From: Hygrocybe punicea
Taxonomy: Eukaryota; Basidiomycota; Agaricomycetes; Agaricales; Hygrophoraceae
NCBI GenBank assembly: GCA_963556145.1
Contig: OY744461.1
Span: 3,906,001-3,970,000, forward strand
Direction of reading: 5' to 3'
Length of the DNA: 64,000 nt
A program made the position numbers and the translations under genes. The notes beneath the pieces are model-generated. The model saw only the letters and a list, made by a program, of their open reading frames with translations, was not told the DNA's origin and did not search any database. The stretch's first letter is position 1. Each line of letters opens with the position of its first letter. Shown piece after piece: positions 1-11,697 of this stretch.

Positions 1-1879
1 CAACTGCATTGAAAAATGTTTCACCATCCATCAGCTTTGGCATGCCATCACCAAGTAGTTTTTATTTATTTCTTGACTTTTTCTTGTCCTCATTTGCCTG
101 CACCTGTGCCTGTGCACGTTTCACATACATTCCCTGTAAAACTGTTGTAGCTTGCATTGTGACCATCAATGATTTCTGTTTCTTGTCCCGAGACTCAGCC
201 TCTTGCAAGGCTTCTTGAAATTGTCACTCCTGGTCTGTCAAGGGTTCCATTTCCAGAAGATGGCTGTACTGACTCTGGCTCTTGAAAGGGGAAATCGTAG
301 ATGGAGCAAAAGTAGGTGGGATTGAAGCAGCAGCCAGTGGTGAACTTGAGATGAGAAAGGAGGCCGATGATGATTCAAGTGTCTCGATTGCAGATCGGGC
401 ATCTGATGAGGTCTGTGTCTGCACTTCAGAGTGGTTTTCTGTTTCTGCTTTATTTGCATCGGCGACCTTTAATTTCATTTCTTTGTCAATCAGATCTGAT
501 ATCGCCTGGATTGGGGGGTCAATGGTATTGGAAGGATTCCACAAGTTGAAGTTTCCAAGCTTGGGGCCATGGTTTGCTCTGTTATCACCCCTGGATCAAA
601 TGGAACAACCCCAGTCTTTCGAAAAGCAGCCTTGATGTTATCAGGGGTGAGGGCTGCCAGGTGAGCCTTCGCATACACTCCAAGGAAGTTGGTTTTGTCC
701 ACTCTAACCCCATTCTCTCTTTTGAAGCAATCTCAGGCCTCACTCCATCACCATTTTGCCACACTGAAGATTACAATGTCAAGACCTTGGTAGGCATGTG
801 TAGAATGCGATGGGTAGCAGAGAACATGAATGCTGTGCTTGCGAGCATATTCAAGGAAACCTCAGGTGAAGTGTGAGTTATGACCATCTACCAACAGAAG
901 TCGCCGGTGACCAGCAGCCTTGGCCTTTGTATGCTTCTCGAAGTGCTTGATCATTCAATGCCAATTTCGCCATCTGTGTACCCTTTTTTTGGTATCCAAG
1001 CCTCCAGGTTTCCATAAGCATACATCAAAAAATCATCAAATCAACTACTCATGATGCATTAAGGGGATTATCTTGTTTCCATGATGTCTGATAACCCTCC
1101 CCTTTGAATATTACAGCATGGGGAATGCTTGTGCCATTGGCACATATGGTGACTATCATGGTGATATTCTCCCTTGTTCCACTCCATTGCTGATGCTGAA
1201 TGCTCTTTTCTGTAGGCCCAAAGACTCACTCCAACATCCCAATCCCCTCCTGAAAGCCAGACTCATTGGCACCAAAAATTAATGCATCTGGAATGGGTTC
1301 ATCACCATCTTCTCCCTCCACTGTCTCCTTAAAAAGCCTGAAGAAAGCCTCCTTTGTAACCAGATTGACTGCATGTGCACGAGAGTGGTCCAATGGATGA
1401 GACCAGAAAGGCTTGAGATGGCTGGAATATGGTTCACCAAATCAGTGTGTCCATTGCTTCCCAACACCCTCTTGTGGGAATCCGGAGTTTTGGCCATATT
1501 TTGCATAGCAGATTTCGTCAACATGCTCTTTGAGTCATTTATAGCTGAGGGGGAAGCCTTGTTCAGCCAAACTGATTGCATAGTCGACTACGACCTCTTC
1601 TTCTTCCTTGGTAAGCCAAGCTTTCCCTGCATTGAAGTCTCGGATACTCTGACGTCCTTTTGCTCGTGCCAGGATAGTTGTCCTTGATAGTTTGACAACC
1701 CATTTTGTAGTCTGGAAGCACTCTGCCTCCACTTCTTTGATAATGTTCCACACCCTCTTCGCACCAGATTCAGAATCCCTTTCAGCACATAATCTTTCCA
1801 CAGCAATCTTCTCCCATTCATCCTTGAGTTCAGCCTGTAGTCTCTGGGTCTGAGTTTTGGATTTTGCATGGCCAACCAT
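1..1879 (-). pseudogene. pogo-like (CENP-B HTH / DDE_1) transposase, decayed
   Basis: The minus strand, read across several frames, gives the full layout of a fungal pogo-superfamily transposase, which cuts and pastes its own element in the nucleus. The N-terminus (1879 down to about 1535) is helix-turn-helix-like and contains AWLTKEEEEVVVDYA. A CENP-B-type DNA-binding segment follows (GVGKQWTHWF). The catalytic core shows FGANESGFQ where the family has a G-x-DE-x-GFQ box, then ICANGTSIPHAVIFKG, LLVDGHNSHFT and YPSHSTHAYQGLD. The tail contains AFRKTGVVPFDP and a basic region (YVKRAQAQ) that runs to the window edge. Frameshifts and stops break the frame and the first catalytic Asp appears lost, so it is inactive. 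No terminal repeats were identified. Family assignment is strong. Confidence 0.85.
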
Positions 1880-2403
1880 AGAATTGTTGAATGTGTGAAG
1901 AATAAATTTTCATCATTAAGAAATTAGTGTCTCAAAAAGGCAGGTGTGATGTGACATGCTGATTGCTCAAAAACCTGGTCTTGAATAGAGTTTTCATGTT
2001 TCCTCTCACACTATGGTCAGAAACACATCATTATATCATTGAGAAGTATGTCAGGATGACTGTGGTGGAGTGGTTGGAAATCTGACCAGTATTTAAGCTT
2101 TAATTGACAAAACAAATTTCACTTTTGATCAATTCTACCTAAGGTCGTTGCCTGTAATTAGAACGGGAGACCCTACACCCTCAAGACTCCCATAGCAGGT
2201 GGCTATAGCATATTAGCACATATATCAAAAGAGTGGAAGTCACAAGTTAACAGGGGACTGTAAAATTAGTGATTGACCCAAGGAGTGGTAGTGGCCCTTG
2301 GGCCAGTAGATGACTGTACCCCCTTCCCAAACTTTAATCTGGTAAGGGGGTGGGTACCCCCCTTCCAGAGTAAAAGAACGTCGTAAACCAGAATTCAAGC
2401 TTC
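1880..2403. other. non-coding; possible tRNA-derived (SINE-like) box pair
   Basis: No reading frame of note. An A-box-like TGGTGGAGTGG lies at 2063-2073 and a B-box-like GATCAATTC at 2127-2135. Their 53-bp separation is wider than in most tRNAs, and I could not fold a convincing cloverleaf. A strong inverted repeat with AAGGGGG and CCCCCCTT arms lies near 2343-2365. Confidence 0.25.
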
Positions 2404-3566
2404 ATGAACCAGTTTGGGACTCAGGGACTTCTATATTTGGTATACCCTACCAACAAGCTCTCTCCTCCTCATCAGCAACATCCAGCTCAAGCTGCCACCC
2501 ACCAACCCACATCAGCCTCCCACATTCATGAAACAGGTACACAACCGCAACCACTTGTTATATGGGTGCTCTCATTTACCAGATCGCTGCTAGCGCCCCC
2601 AGGATGTATATAAGCCATGAAGCATGAAGAAGTACCATTGTCTTGCATGCATTGCCCCCTCTCTCACCTGCTTTCTCCATCTCCGTCTCTCTCCCTCTCA
2701 CACTGTCTCTCTTGTTCTCACACCCTCACCCTCACCCTCACACTGACTCTATGGATTCTCCACCTCGAGGCATTCCCCAATACCTTAAGGATATGGAAGG
2801 CAACCATTTCCACTGTGTCAGTTCTGACTCAGCTTGGGTTCCAATACCTGCCAGGACACCCTTAGTGCGTATCTCTGCCTAATTCACCTTTGATGTAACT
2901 AATATTCCTATGCCCAGTTTAACTTACCAGTTGCGATGCCAGTTTCTACCCCCCAGCAGAGCCTTCCCATGCTTCTGGCACCTCCATCACCTGATGTTCT
3001 GTCCCAGCACTACCAACAATGTCCTGGCCCCTCTTCGGAGGAAAGCCACCCAACCTGCAATGAAAATCACTGGCACTCGGTGCATGGCTGTGACCTCATT
3101 GTACATGATACAAAGTATTTGTCTGTGTCTAGGATTTGTCGTATGGTTTAGGATGCTACATAAAATCAAACATGTTTTTTTTTGAGACTCAGAAAGGGTC
3201 ACATTTACGATACAATTTATGTTATATGCTGTGGATTCACTTCCAATGTCCCAAGTCTCAAAATGGGCAACTGACCTGTTTGGACATAGGATTTGGCCAA
3301 TCAAATTCAAGATTTTACACCAGCAGTTGCCATGTGCACTTCACACACTCACCTTCGAAGCTTTGATGCATGCCGTTATTCTCTCCCACCGTGACGACAA
3401 TGCCCCACCTCCCATATCTTGGAACCTGGCTCACCATCAGTTAAAACTAAGCTCTCAACAGCAAAGGATTGGGAGGTGGATGAAAAATTTGGCCCAGAAG
3501 GGCACAGATTGTCTGGGGGACCATGAGGTGTGCGTTCTGAATATCACTACTGCTGACATGCAGTAA
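2404..3566 (+). other. unidentified region with TATA-like box and pyrimidine-rich leader
   Basis: A TATATAA box (2607-2613) is followed by about 130 bp of C/T-rich sequence with a CACCCT/CACCCTC simple repeat (about 2728-2747), then an ATG at 2751 opening a short frame (to 2882) with no recognisable domain. A second short frame (3219-3566) ends at TTADMQ. This resembles the 5' part of a decayed retroelement or gene, but no family motif is visible, so this stays a guess. Confidence 0.2.
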
Positions 3567-5936
3567 AGGTGGGCTTAATGAAACGAGACAACAGGCAAAG
3601 CAGTCACAACATTTCTGGAGACAGTGCAGCAAAGACAACAAGTGAGAATGGTATCAGGTGAGGTGGCCAGGTGAGTGGCCAACCTCACCCTTGCCTGAGC
3701 CAATGTCTATGCTCAAGCCTGCACCCATGCCAACAAAGCCATGGCCACTCCCATTTAGATTGAAGATGGAAACTAGCACATGATGCCCTCCCAATGCACC
3801 TTGTGGATACCCACTGCCATGTCAATTGACATCAGTGCTGTAACCACAAGGTAACTGGGAAGATGGTGATGTGCCCAACATCACCAGGTCATAAGTATGA
3901 CATGGTGGGCCCATGTCATACCTGCTGTCATATTCATTGTGCTGTTGTGCAAAGGCAAGCTGCTTTTCAAGATGAAAACCATGTGATAGGCTCACAACCA
4001 TGAAAGCATCCTCTCAATCATTTTGTGATCATCTCCAACAAAGTCACAGACAGAGATAAAGAAGATCAGTCCCCCCACTGTCAGGTAATCATTTGCCTTT
4101 CATTCACTACTACCCAATTTCATCCTACGCAGCCAGTTCTTTCAACAGTGCTGAGGGTGAAAATCCCCCTTTTAAGCTTAGGTTCTAAATATTTGTGGAG
4201 CAGCACAATAAATAATATACATAGCAGGGACACTAGGCTAGACCTCAGGACATTATAAATAGAGGCCTGGCATGCAACAGAGTTTGTGGCTAGCACTAAG
4301 CGAGTTTTGCGTGGAGGGTGGTTTTCAATTCATGCCCAACTTGAACTTGCTGTGACCCCATGGCTTTTCCAAGCGCACTTTGCATATTGGGTTACCTATG
4401 TCTCTGGCCTGAAAGGGTGCCCACTGTTTATTACACTCCATCTGGCTAGAACCATAAGTTCTCTGTAGCTAAGTAGTTATGATGGCTGCTTCTGTGAGAT
4501 AAGTCAGATCTTTCAAAGTTTGAACCCCTTGATGTATCTTTTTTTGCTTTTTCAGTTCCTATATTTTGATAGCTCACATCCCAAATAGGCTTAGTGGGGC
4601 CATTTGGTGCTGAGCACGACTTTGAAGATGGCCTCAGGGCATCCCTGTGAATTCACTGAGTTTCAATTTGGATTTGTCCCAGGCTTAAGTTCAGTTTGGA
4701 AACTAGTTCCTTGGTGGTTTGTGTGCTCAACTTAAATGGCCGCTTTTAAGCCCAGGTCTCAATTATTTCACCCTGCAGTATATTATTTTCGGGCCATGCT
4801 GAGCACAACCAAATTGTCTAGCTGTGTAGACAGACTAACTCTTTTAGTACACTTAATCTCTTTCTTTCACCAAACCCATTTCTTCTTCCTTTGTTATGAG
4901 ATTGTCTTTACCTTCCTTTCAGAACTCTTATTGGCTATGTTCTCATGTGATTCCTCATTCTCCCTTTCTCTCAATTCCTTTAGAGTAGGTTTCCAGAGTA
5001 GGTTTCCTTTCTTTCTGCTACATCATGATTTGTTTGGATCTCCAATTCTTGTCATATAAAGGAGATGTGTAGATTATGCTTAAATCAAGCAGATGAACCC
5101 ATCATTACCAACCTCACTTTATCATACATTCCCCTTGAGTCTTTATGACATCACTCCACACCAAGTTGACTACAATTTACCAAATGTTACTCTTCCAACC
5201 TTCGATTGCCATTGTGACATTGATTGCTATGGTCATACTATCAATCATGACCATCACAACATTTGTAGAGGCTCATACTTTTACTTACTCATACTTATAC
5301 CAGTTGTTGAGTGTTGATTTAGTTCCTAGCGCCTCAACTTGCATATCAGCAATGATGACATCTTGTGAGGTTTTGTTTTGTTTTTGGCCAGGATAATATA
5401 ACACATGTCAACTAAATGTCTGTACAGATGTCATCTTGATGAATATTGGAGTACTTGTGTTGACAATGGGTTCCAACCAAGCCCACCGAAAAATTGGGCT
5501 GCACCTCTAGGTTGGATCTCACCCAATGAGCACAACAAGGGGAAATCATGAATACTACAGTGGAGATCTTCGGTGTTGCTGACATTTTTTGTAGTGAATC
5601 TCATCAACAAGCTATCATGAATTACACCCAGACAGCATCCAAATCACTACTAGCGTGAGACACAGGTACAGGTTTTCCTGTGGGTTTTACATCATGGGTA
5701 GCTCATTTTTGGGTGTGGTATGCCAAATGTGAAACCCTAGGCAAACCATCCACCCATGCCATGGTTTTGCAGTTTTCCACAGGTTAGGGTTACTTCTCGT
5801 ACCTCTTTTCTTTCATGTTTTTTGTGTGTGTACCTCATTGTCTTCCCCTAAATCTGCCCAGATCAAGGAGGCATGCACAATCTGCACAATCTGCTAACTT
5901 GACACAGTAAGTTCCTAGCTGGGTCCTGCTTCAGCT
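3567..5936. other. non-coding debris; one TCAATTGA palindrome and one TATA-like box
   Basis: No supported gene. At about 3798-3853 there is one copy of the recurrent palindrome (ACCTTGTGG ... TGTCAATTGACA ... CCACAAGGT). A TATAAATA box occurs at 4254-4261 upstream of a short open stretch, without recognisable coding content. The rest is AT-rich unique-looking sequence. Confidence 0.35.
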
Positions 5937-6295
5937 CACCAGATTCAGCAAGATATTACCAACAGAGATGGGATGCCTGAAAATGAGATCACCCAACTGA
6001 CTTGGGGATAGCTGAATCAGGCTGAGATATATCCTGGCCCAACTGACATGGTCTAGGCTGAGGTTCTCAGGATATACCCTAGTCCAACTGACATGGTTCA
6101 GGCTGATTTTCTCAGGATATATCCTGGCCCAACTGACATGGTTCAGGCTGATTTGATTTAGGCTGATTTTCTCAGGATATATCCTGACCCAACTGGGATT
6201 ATCTAGGCTGATTTCCCAGGATAACTTCAGGCCCCACTGGGATGGCCTAGGCTGATGTTATCAGCATATCTCCTGCACCCACTATTTTCTAGGCT
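5937..6295 (+). repeat. CAGGATATATCCTG minisatellite fragment with conserved flank
   Basis: About six degenerate units of a roughly 45-bp repeat built on the perfect 14-bp palindrome CAGGATATATCCTG. The left flank (ATTCAGCAAGATATTACC, from about 5943) is the same terminal sequence found at 26,817 and, inverted, at about 23,468. This is therefore a third, truncated copy of the element described at 21,350 and 26,811. Confidence 0.8.
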
Positions 6296-7439
6296 GATGC
6301 ACCTCCACAAATGCAAAATTTCTGGTGAAGATTATCGTTTGGTTTATATAATTAATTCACTATTTATTTTCTGCTATTTACAGATTTATATTCATCACAA
6401 AAGATAATACCACTGTGTATTCTTTACAAAGTATCATATACTTCAACATACAATTTATAAGTTCCATATTTCATGTTTCTATTCTCATTACATTCACAGA
6501 ATGATAGAACCCCTATTTCTGTTCATCACTTGTAGAGAAATCATTGCTATTTGCAGTTATTTTGGCACATGTAATATAATCACAAATTTATGATGTTTTC
6601 AACATTTCAATTTTAACTCCTTTGGGTTTGGGCAGGATCAGGTGATTAGATAGGCAAAATTGCAGTACATTCTGATTCCTAGCTGCTAGTAATACAAATG
6701 AAATAATTTGTTTGATATATACTCAGTTTTGCTTATAAATGACTATATTCAACATGTGGATTTTTATGCATTTGTTATTGCTCTACAAGTGAGCCAATCT
6801 AATCATCTGATTCTGCTGAAAACTGAGGAAGTTAAATTTTGATGTTGAAAACTGAGGAAGTTAAATTTTGATGTTGAAAACATCAAAATCTTGTGATTAT
6901 TTCACATGTGCCAAAATACCTACAAATAGCAATAAATATGTATGCCTTGTCATTTCTTTTTTGATGGCCCTCCTCATTTGCCTCTTCTTAATCCATATGC
7001 ATTTTAGACTCCTTTCTAATTTCTGATATTAGTGTTTTTATTGACCATATCCACCAATAATCACTTACAATTTTTCAGCAGATAGAATTTTCTGAAACAC
7101 TGACTTTACCTCTAGCTGAACTTTTATCCATTTTTCATGTGCTGCCTTCCCATGAATTTGAATTCCCCATTCCTTCAATCCCAGTACAAGTAGAACAATT
7201 TTAACAAGTCCACCTTTGCACCATTCTTTTTCCAAAACAATATTAGCAGTTTGTGGTAGGAACATATTTGTTGTAGTGGCCTTGAGAATTGTCTGAATTT
7301 CCTTAGTAGCTCAGGCAATTGTTCAGTATATGGTAGACTAGAGGGTAAGAGTGGGTAAGAGCTTGAATGAACTTCAGAAAGTTGAAACAGAGTTTGTGCA
7401 AGATTGCTAGTGTAGTAACTCAGACTTGGAGTAAACTCA
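6296..7439. repeat. AT-rich non-coding region with decayed foldback (about 6518-6945)
   Basis: Sequence around 6518-6620 (containing GCACATGTAATATAATCACA) recurs inverted at about 6805-6945 (TGTGATTATTTCACATGTGC and neighbouring AAATAGCAA). A 32-bp block containing CTGAAAACTGAGGAAG is duplicated in tandem in the right arm. It looks like an old MITE. No gene is supported up to 7439. Confidence 0.5.
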
Positions 7440-7545
7440 TAAGTGACATAGCTAATTCTCACATCAAAAATCACATGTTTAAGGTCATGTGATTGGGAAT
7501 TAGCCATGTCAAAAATCACATGTTTAAGATCATGTGATTGTTCAG
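7440..7545. repeat. two-copy tandem repeat with hairpin
   Basis: The block AAAAATCACATGTTTAAG is repeated twice at about 53-bp spacing. Each copy can fold (AATCACATG ... CATGTGATT). A related TTTAAGGTCACATGACC sits at about 29,669 inside an hAT-type element. The following 7546-7894 has no recognisable gene. Confidence 0.5.
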
Positions 7546-7902
7546 TTTCAATTAAAAACCCCGAAACCTTTGTGTTTGGCCCCCAGTGCTCTTCGACTTC
7601 CAGTCCACTCACCCCGGCAGAGAGAGCCGAATTTCTCTGCTTGATGCCAGGGCACGGAAGTCCTGGTTTGGGTGCAGCCTCTGGATGGTTGTGAGCATTC
7701 AAATCTAGCCTTGACTGTCACCAGTGGGGAGGGTGGCCTCTCCACTATCCTTGGGCATGGGTCTGGGGTTGGTGACTTTAAAGGTCCTAGTATAGTTGTA
7801 ATTTTATTCTAAGCAATCATATATATTTAAGTTTATTATAAGGGAACATTCAGTTCATTTTTGATGCCGGTGGCATCAGTCCCACACCCAGTAAGAAGGC
7901 TA

Positions 7903-7961
7903 CATACCTCGCGAAGCCGGCACACGCATCAATTGATGTGGCGGTGTGTTTCGCGAGGTGT
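7903..7961. repeat. TCAATTGA-centred palindromic module
   Basis: ACCTCGCGAA is followed by CACACGC, the core ATCAATTGAT, GTGTG and TTCGCGAGGT, forming a near-symmetrical palindrome of about 54 bp. This is the cleanest of at least 14 copies in the window. Others lie at about 3.8, 24.8, 24.9, 28.3, 28.7, 28.8, 28.9, 29.0, 53.7, 55.5, 55.6 and 55.9 kb. Confidence 0.75.
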
Positions 7962-7979
7962 TGATGCCCTACTGGTGGG

Positions 7980-8560
7980 CTTGTCATTGGGGCCGTGAGG
8001 GCCATCGCCGTTGTCGTTGGGCCGTGTTGGGCGTCAGTGGGGCCGCTGTCGTCGTTGGGCATTGGCTGGGGGCCCTTTACGGCATTGGTGGGGCCGTTGC
8101 CGTCGTCATTGGGCGTTGGTGGGGCCGTCAGCGTTGTTGTTGGGCGTTGGCGGCCCTATTGGGTGTGGCTTGGGTGTTGTTGGAACCCCAGTCATCGTTG
8201 AGGGCCCCTTTGGGCCTTGGTGGGGCCGTCGTCGTCGTTGGTGGCCCTTTGGCATTGGTGGGGTGTTGGTGGGGCGTTGGCGGCCCTGTTGGGTGTGGCT
8301 TGGGCGTTGTTGGGGCCGCCGTCATCGTTGGGGGCCTTTGTGAGGCCGTCACCGTCGTTGTTGGGCGTTGGCAGCTTTGGGGCGTTGGTGGGGCGTTGGC
8401 GGCCCTGTTGGGTGTGGCTTGGGCAGTGTTGAGGCCACCGTCTTCGTTGGGGGTCTTTAGGGCATTAGTGGGGCCGTCGTCGTCATGGTTGGGCATGGTG
8501 GGGCCGTCATCAGCGTTGTTGGGCGTTGGCCACCCTGTTGGCGTTGGCGGGGCCATCGTC
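7980..8560. repeat. GC-rich minisatellite, units of about 120 bp
   Basis: The block GGCCCTATTGGGTGTGGCTT recurs with small changes near 8152, 8281 and 8401, surrounded by GTTGGGCGTTGG and GGGGCCGTC motifs. Long open frames on both strands (for example 7946-8893 plus and 8835-8128 minus) come from the stop-poor composition and are not taken as genes. Confidence 0.7.
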
Positions 8561-10730
8561 GTCATCGTTGGGCTCCGTGGTCCTCGTCGTCCCGTTCTGC
8601 CATCCTGGTCATCCTCGTTTCCATCGTCCCCGTGCCCGTGCCTGCTGTCCTCGTCTTCGTTGCCCCTGCCCGTTGTCATGGTTCCCGGTTCCCGTTGTCG
8701 TATTCTTCTTTCGCACCGTTGTCGTGTTCGTTCGTTTACCCCGTCGTCCGCATCCCAGTCGTCCTGTGTCGTCCTGTGTCCGCCGTCTCCTTGTTGCCTG
8801 CATCCGCATCCACTTGTTGCAGTTGCCTTGTTCATGTTCGTTTGGCACGAGGGTGCGGGAAAAAAACCCTACAAGTATTTAAATAATCAGTAGAATAAAT
8901 GAACAAGATAAATAGAAGACTTACCTGGGGTGCTCTGGCATCCGCACCCGTTGTTGTGTCGTTGTTGAAAACGACAAGTGTTGTTGAAGTCGCGCGCGAG
9001 AATTTCAACCGGAATTTGCCGATATCCAAAACGGGGTCGAGTTGCCATATAGGGAAGAGTGGCTGGATTTTCTTATTATTATTATATATACTACAACACC
9101 TCAATGGCCAGGGCAAGACCCTGAAGAGATGTAGGTATGATATACCTACCCCGAGAGGAGTTTTTGTATTTTATTTCATTTTATATTGGGAGATATTCAC
9201 AATGCATTTTATGCCTCTGCCAAAATTGGACCCTTAAACACCTAACTTTGCGAGTACACGTCTGAAAAATCCAAAATTAATTCTAGGAGTACTAAGGAAG
9301 GTGTACATTGTGTTCCAGACAAGTGCCTGGTAGTTGGTGTGGCAGGGAATGTGTTGGAGCCAAAATGTGATGAACTTGTCACTCACCTTCCATTCATGAT
9401 TGTGTCTGCTTATACGGACTTTTGATTGTCCGCAAAGCTCCAAATCAATTTTGGCTACCACACATTCCTTGCCACACCAACTACCAGGCACTTGTCTGGA
9501 ACACAATGTACACCTTCCTTAGTACTCCTAGAATTAATTTTGAATTTTTCAGACGTGTACTCGCAAAGTTAGGTGTTTAAGGGTCCAATTTTGGCAGAGN
9601 NNNNNNNNNNNNNNNNNNNNNNNNNNNNNNNNNNNNNNNNNNNNNNNNNNNNNNNNNNNNNNNNNNNNNNNNNNNNNNNNNNNNNNNNNNNNNNNNNNNN
9701 NNNNNNNNNNNNNNNNNNNNNNNNNNNNNNNNNNNNNNNNNNNNNNNNNNNNNNNNNNNNNNNNNNNNNNNNNNNNNNNNNNNNNNNNNNNNNNNNNNNA
9801 CACCAACTACCAGGCACTTGTCTGGAACACAATGTACACCTTCCTTAGTACTCCTAGAATTAATTTTGAATTTTTCAGACGTGTACTCGCAAAGTTAGGT
9901 GTTTAAGGGTCCAATTTTGGCAGAGGCATAAAATGCATTGTGAATATCTCCCAATATAAAATGAAATAAAATACAAAAACTCCTCTCGGGGTAGGTATAT
10001 CATACCTACATCTCTTCAGGGTCTTGCCCTGGCCATTGAGGTGTTGTAGTATATATAATAATAATAATAATAAGAAAATCCAGCCACTCTTCCCTATATG
10101 GCAACTCGACCCCGTTTTGGATATCGGCAAATTCTGGTTGAAATTCTCGCGCGCGACTTCAACAACACTTGTCGTTTTCAACAACGACACAACAACGGGT
10201 GCGGATGCCAGAGCACCCCAGGTAAGTCTTCTATTTATCCTTTTCATTTATTCTACTAACTAATTATTAATAAACCGTTTTAGGTTTTCTTTGCCACACC
10301 AAACGAACGCGAACGCAACAGCAACAACAAGTAGACGCGGTGCGGGCGACAAGGAGACGGAGGACGCAGCCGTGAACGGGAGCAACCCAGGATGACCACG
10401 ACAGCAAGACCGAGGACGACGGGAATGACGACGACGGGGTGAACGAACGAACGCGACGACGGCGCGAAAGGGGAATACGACGACGGTAACTGGGAACCAC
10501 GACAACGGGAAGACGACAACAGGCAGGGGCAACGACGACGAAGACAGCGGGCACGGGCAGCGGGCATGGGGACGGGGACGGGGACAACGGACAACGGAAA
10601 CGAGGACGACGGGGACAGGGGAACGGGACCACGAGGACCACGGAGCCCGAGACAACAAGGACAACGGGAACGGGACCACGAGGACCACGGAGCCCGAGAC
10701 AACAAGGACGACGGCAACGGGGACGACGAG
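8560..10730. repeat. large foldback (inverted repeat) interrupted by assembly gap
   Basis: Sequence of 8885-9600 is repeated inverted at 9800-10,260: the frames at 8899-9237 (plus) and 10,247-9903 (minus) encode nearly the same peptide in opposite directions. Homology continues outwards into low-complexity arms (GTCGTC-rich on the left, GACGAC-rich on the right). The inner 9225-9598 is itself palindromic around about 9400. An intron-like cassette (GTAAGTCTTC ... TTTTAG) sits in each arm, at 8922 inverted and at 10,221-10,284. No transposase is present. Confidence 0.75.
9600..9799. other. assembly gap (200 N)
   Basis: Exactly 200 undetermined bases inside the centre of a palindrome. The 120 bases before the gap (9479-9598) are repeated after it (9801-9921), so the gap and this duplication may be a scaffolding artefact. 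Confidence 0.95.
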
Positions 10731-10875
10731 GACGACGGGGACGACGACGAGGATGACGACGAGGACAGTGAGCACGGGGACGGGGACGGGGACGGGGGCA
10801 ACGGACGACGGGCGACGGAAACGACGAGGGAACGGGATGACGAGGACAACGAGACCGGGACAACGAGGATGACGG

Positions 10876-11670
10876 TGTAGAGGGTCCTCGACCCTCTGAG
10901 GCCGTAACATCGATATCTAGCGAATCCGCTCGAACCCGACGTCTCTAGCAATCTACGTTCGAACCCGACGCAACCCGACGCAACCCGATGCATACCGACT
11001 AGCACGGCCGCTCACGTACCTGGACGGTCTATCTCCTAAACTCACGGAACTTCAAATATCGAAGATAGATCTCATCGGACTGGGATCCCGACATCGGACT
11101 TGCCTTATTCACGCCTAGCGTCTCCCTTATGGGGATATAGTAAAGTATATTGCATCTTTTACGGTTTTTTATATCTTCCACCCATTTTCCCTGTCATCGT
11201 CGCCTCGCAACGCTCTTCCTACTTCCCCATTTTTATTCTCCTTTGTCTCCTCTCATCGGCCGAGGACTCTCGTCCGAATCTAGGTACACAAATTTGTAGT
11301 ATAAAAACGGTGCCCAAGCGCCGTCTCAAAAAAAGAAACCAGTTCCCCCATTTCCTCTCTCTGAGAATTAAGTCTCTCAGTAAATTCCATCGCACACATT
11401 GCTCGTCGGATTCCTCGACGCCCTCCCCGTCGTTCTACCGCCTTTATCTCTACGTTACTCGTCACCCGACACCCGACCCGCCGTACCCGACATCGTCGGC
11501 CTCGTCGGCTTCGATCGGTCTCCATAGATCTCAGTAGTTTACTCGGCGGCTTCTTACTTTTTATATCCTATTATCTTACTGAAGCTTGTTAGACTATTCC
11601 TAGTCACTTCTACGCTGACCCCTCAGGCTTAGGATCATTATTCCGCAGCCACCCCGACCTCGCCTTTACA
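10876..11670 (+). repeat. 5' LTR of the Gypsy element
   Basis: 795 bp with TG...CA ends, repeated at 19,917-20,711. It contains a TATA-like box and ends two bases before the primer-binding site. The 145-residue open frame inside (11,100-11,537) is identical in both LTRs and has no recognisable domain, so I do not call it a gene. Confidence 0.95.
11300..11307 (+). promoter_or_regulatory. TATA-like box of 5' LTR
   Basis: TATAAAAA lies in the middle of the LTR, a plausible U3/R promoter position. The same site occurs in the 3' LTR at about 20,341. Inference from position only. Confidence 0.5.
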
Positions 11671-11672
11671 TC

Positions 11673-11689
11673 TGGAGCCCACCGCGAGG
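11673..11689 (+). other. tRNA primer-binding site
   Basis: TGGAGCCCACCGCGAGG starts two bases after the 5' LTR. The initial TGG is complementary to the CCA end of a tRNA. The implied tRNA 3' end was not matched to a specific isoacceptor. Confidence 0.75.
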
Positions 11690-11697
11690 AATAGTCT

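Noticed and set aside
2613..4260. LTR pair suggested by TATA-like boxes near 2.6 and 4.25 kb
   Set aside because: The sequences around the two boxes do not match each other, so no LTR is supported.
7946..8893. 315-residue plus-strand frame and 235-residue minus-strand frame in GC-rich DNA
   Set aside because: Open on both strands because the minisatellite lacks stops; Gly/Val/Trp- or Thr/Pro/Asn-rich products with no domain.
10260..11005. Overlapping minus-strand frames of 198-241 residues
   Set aside because: Arg/Pro/Ser/Val low-complexity translation of a GAC-rich tract; the longest runs into the LTR.
11100..11537. 145-residue frame within the LTR
   Set aside because: Identical in both LTRs because LTRs are copies; no domain, and it overlaps the promoter region.
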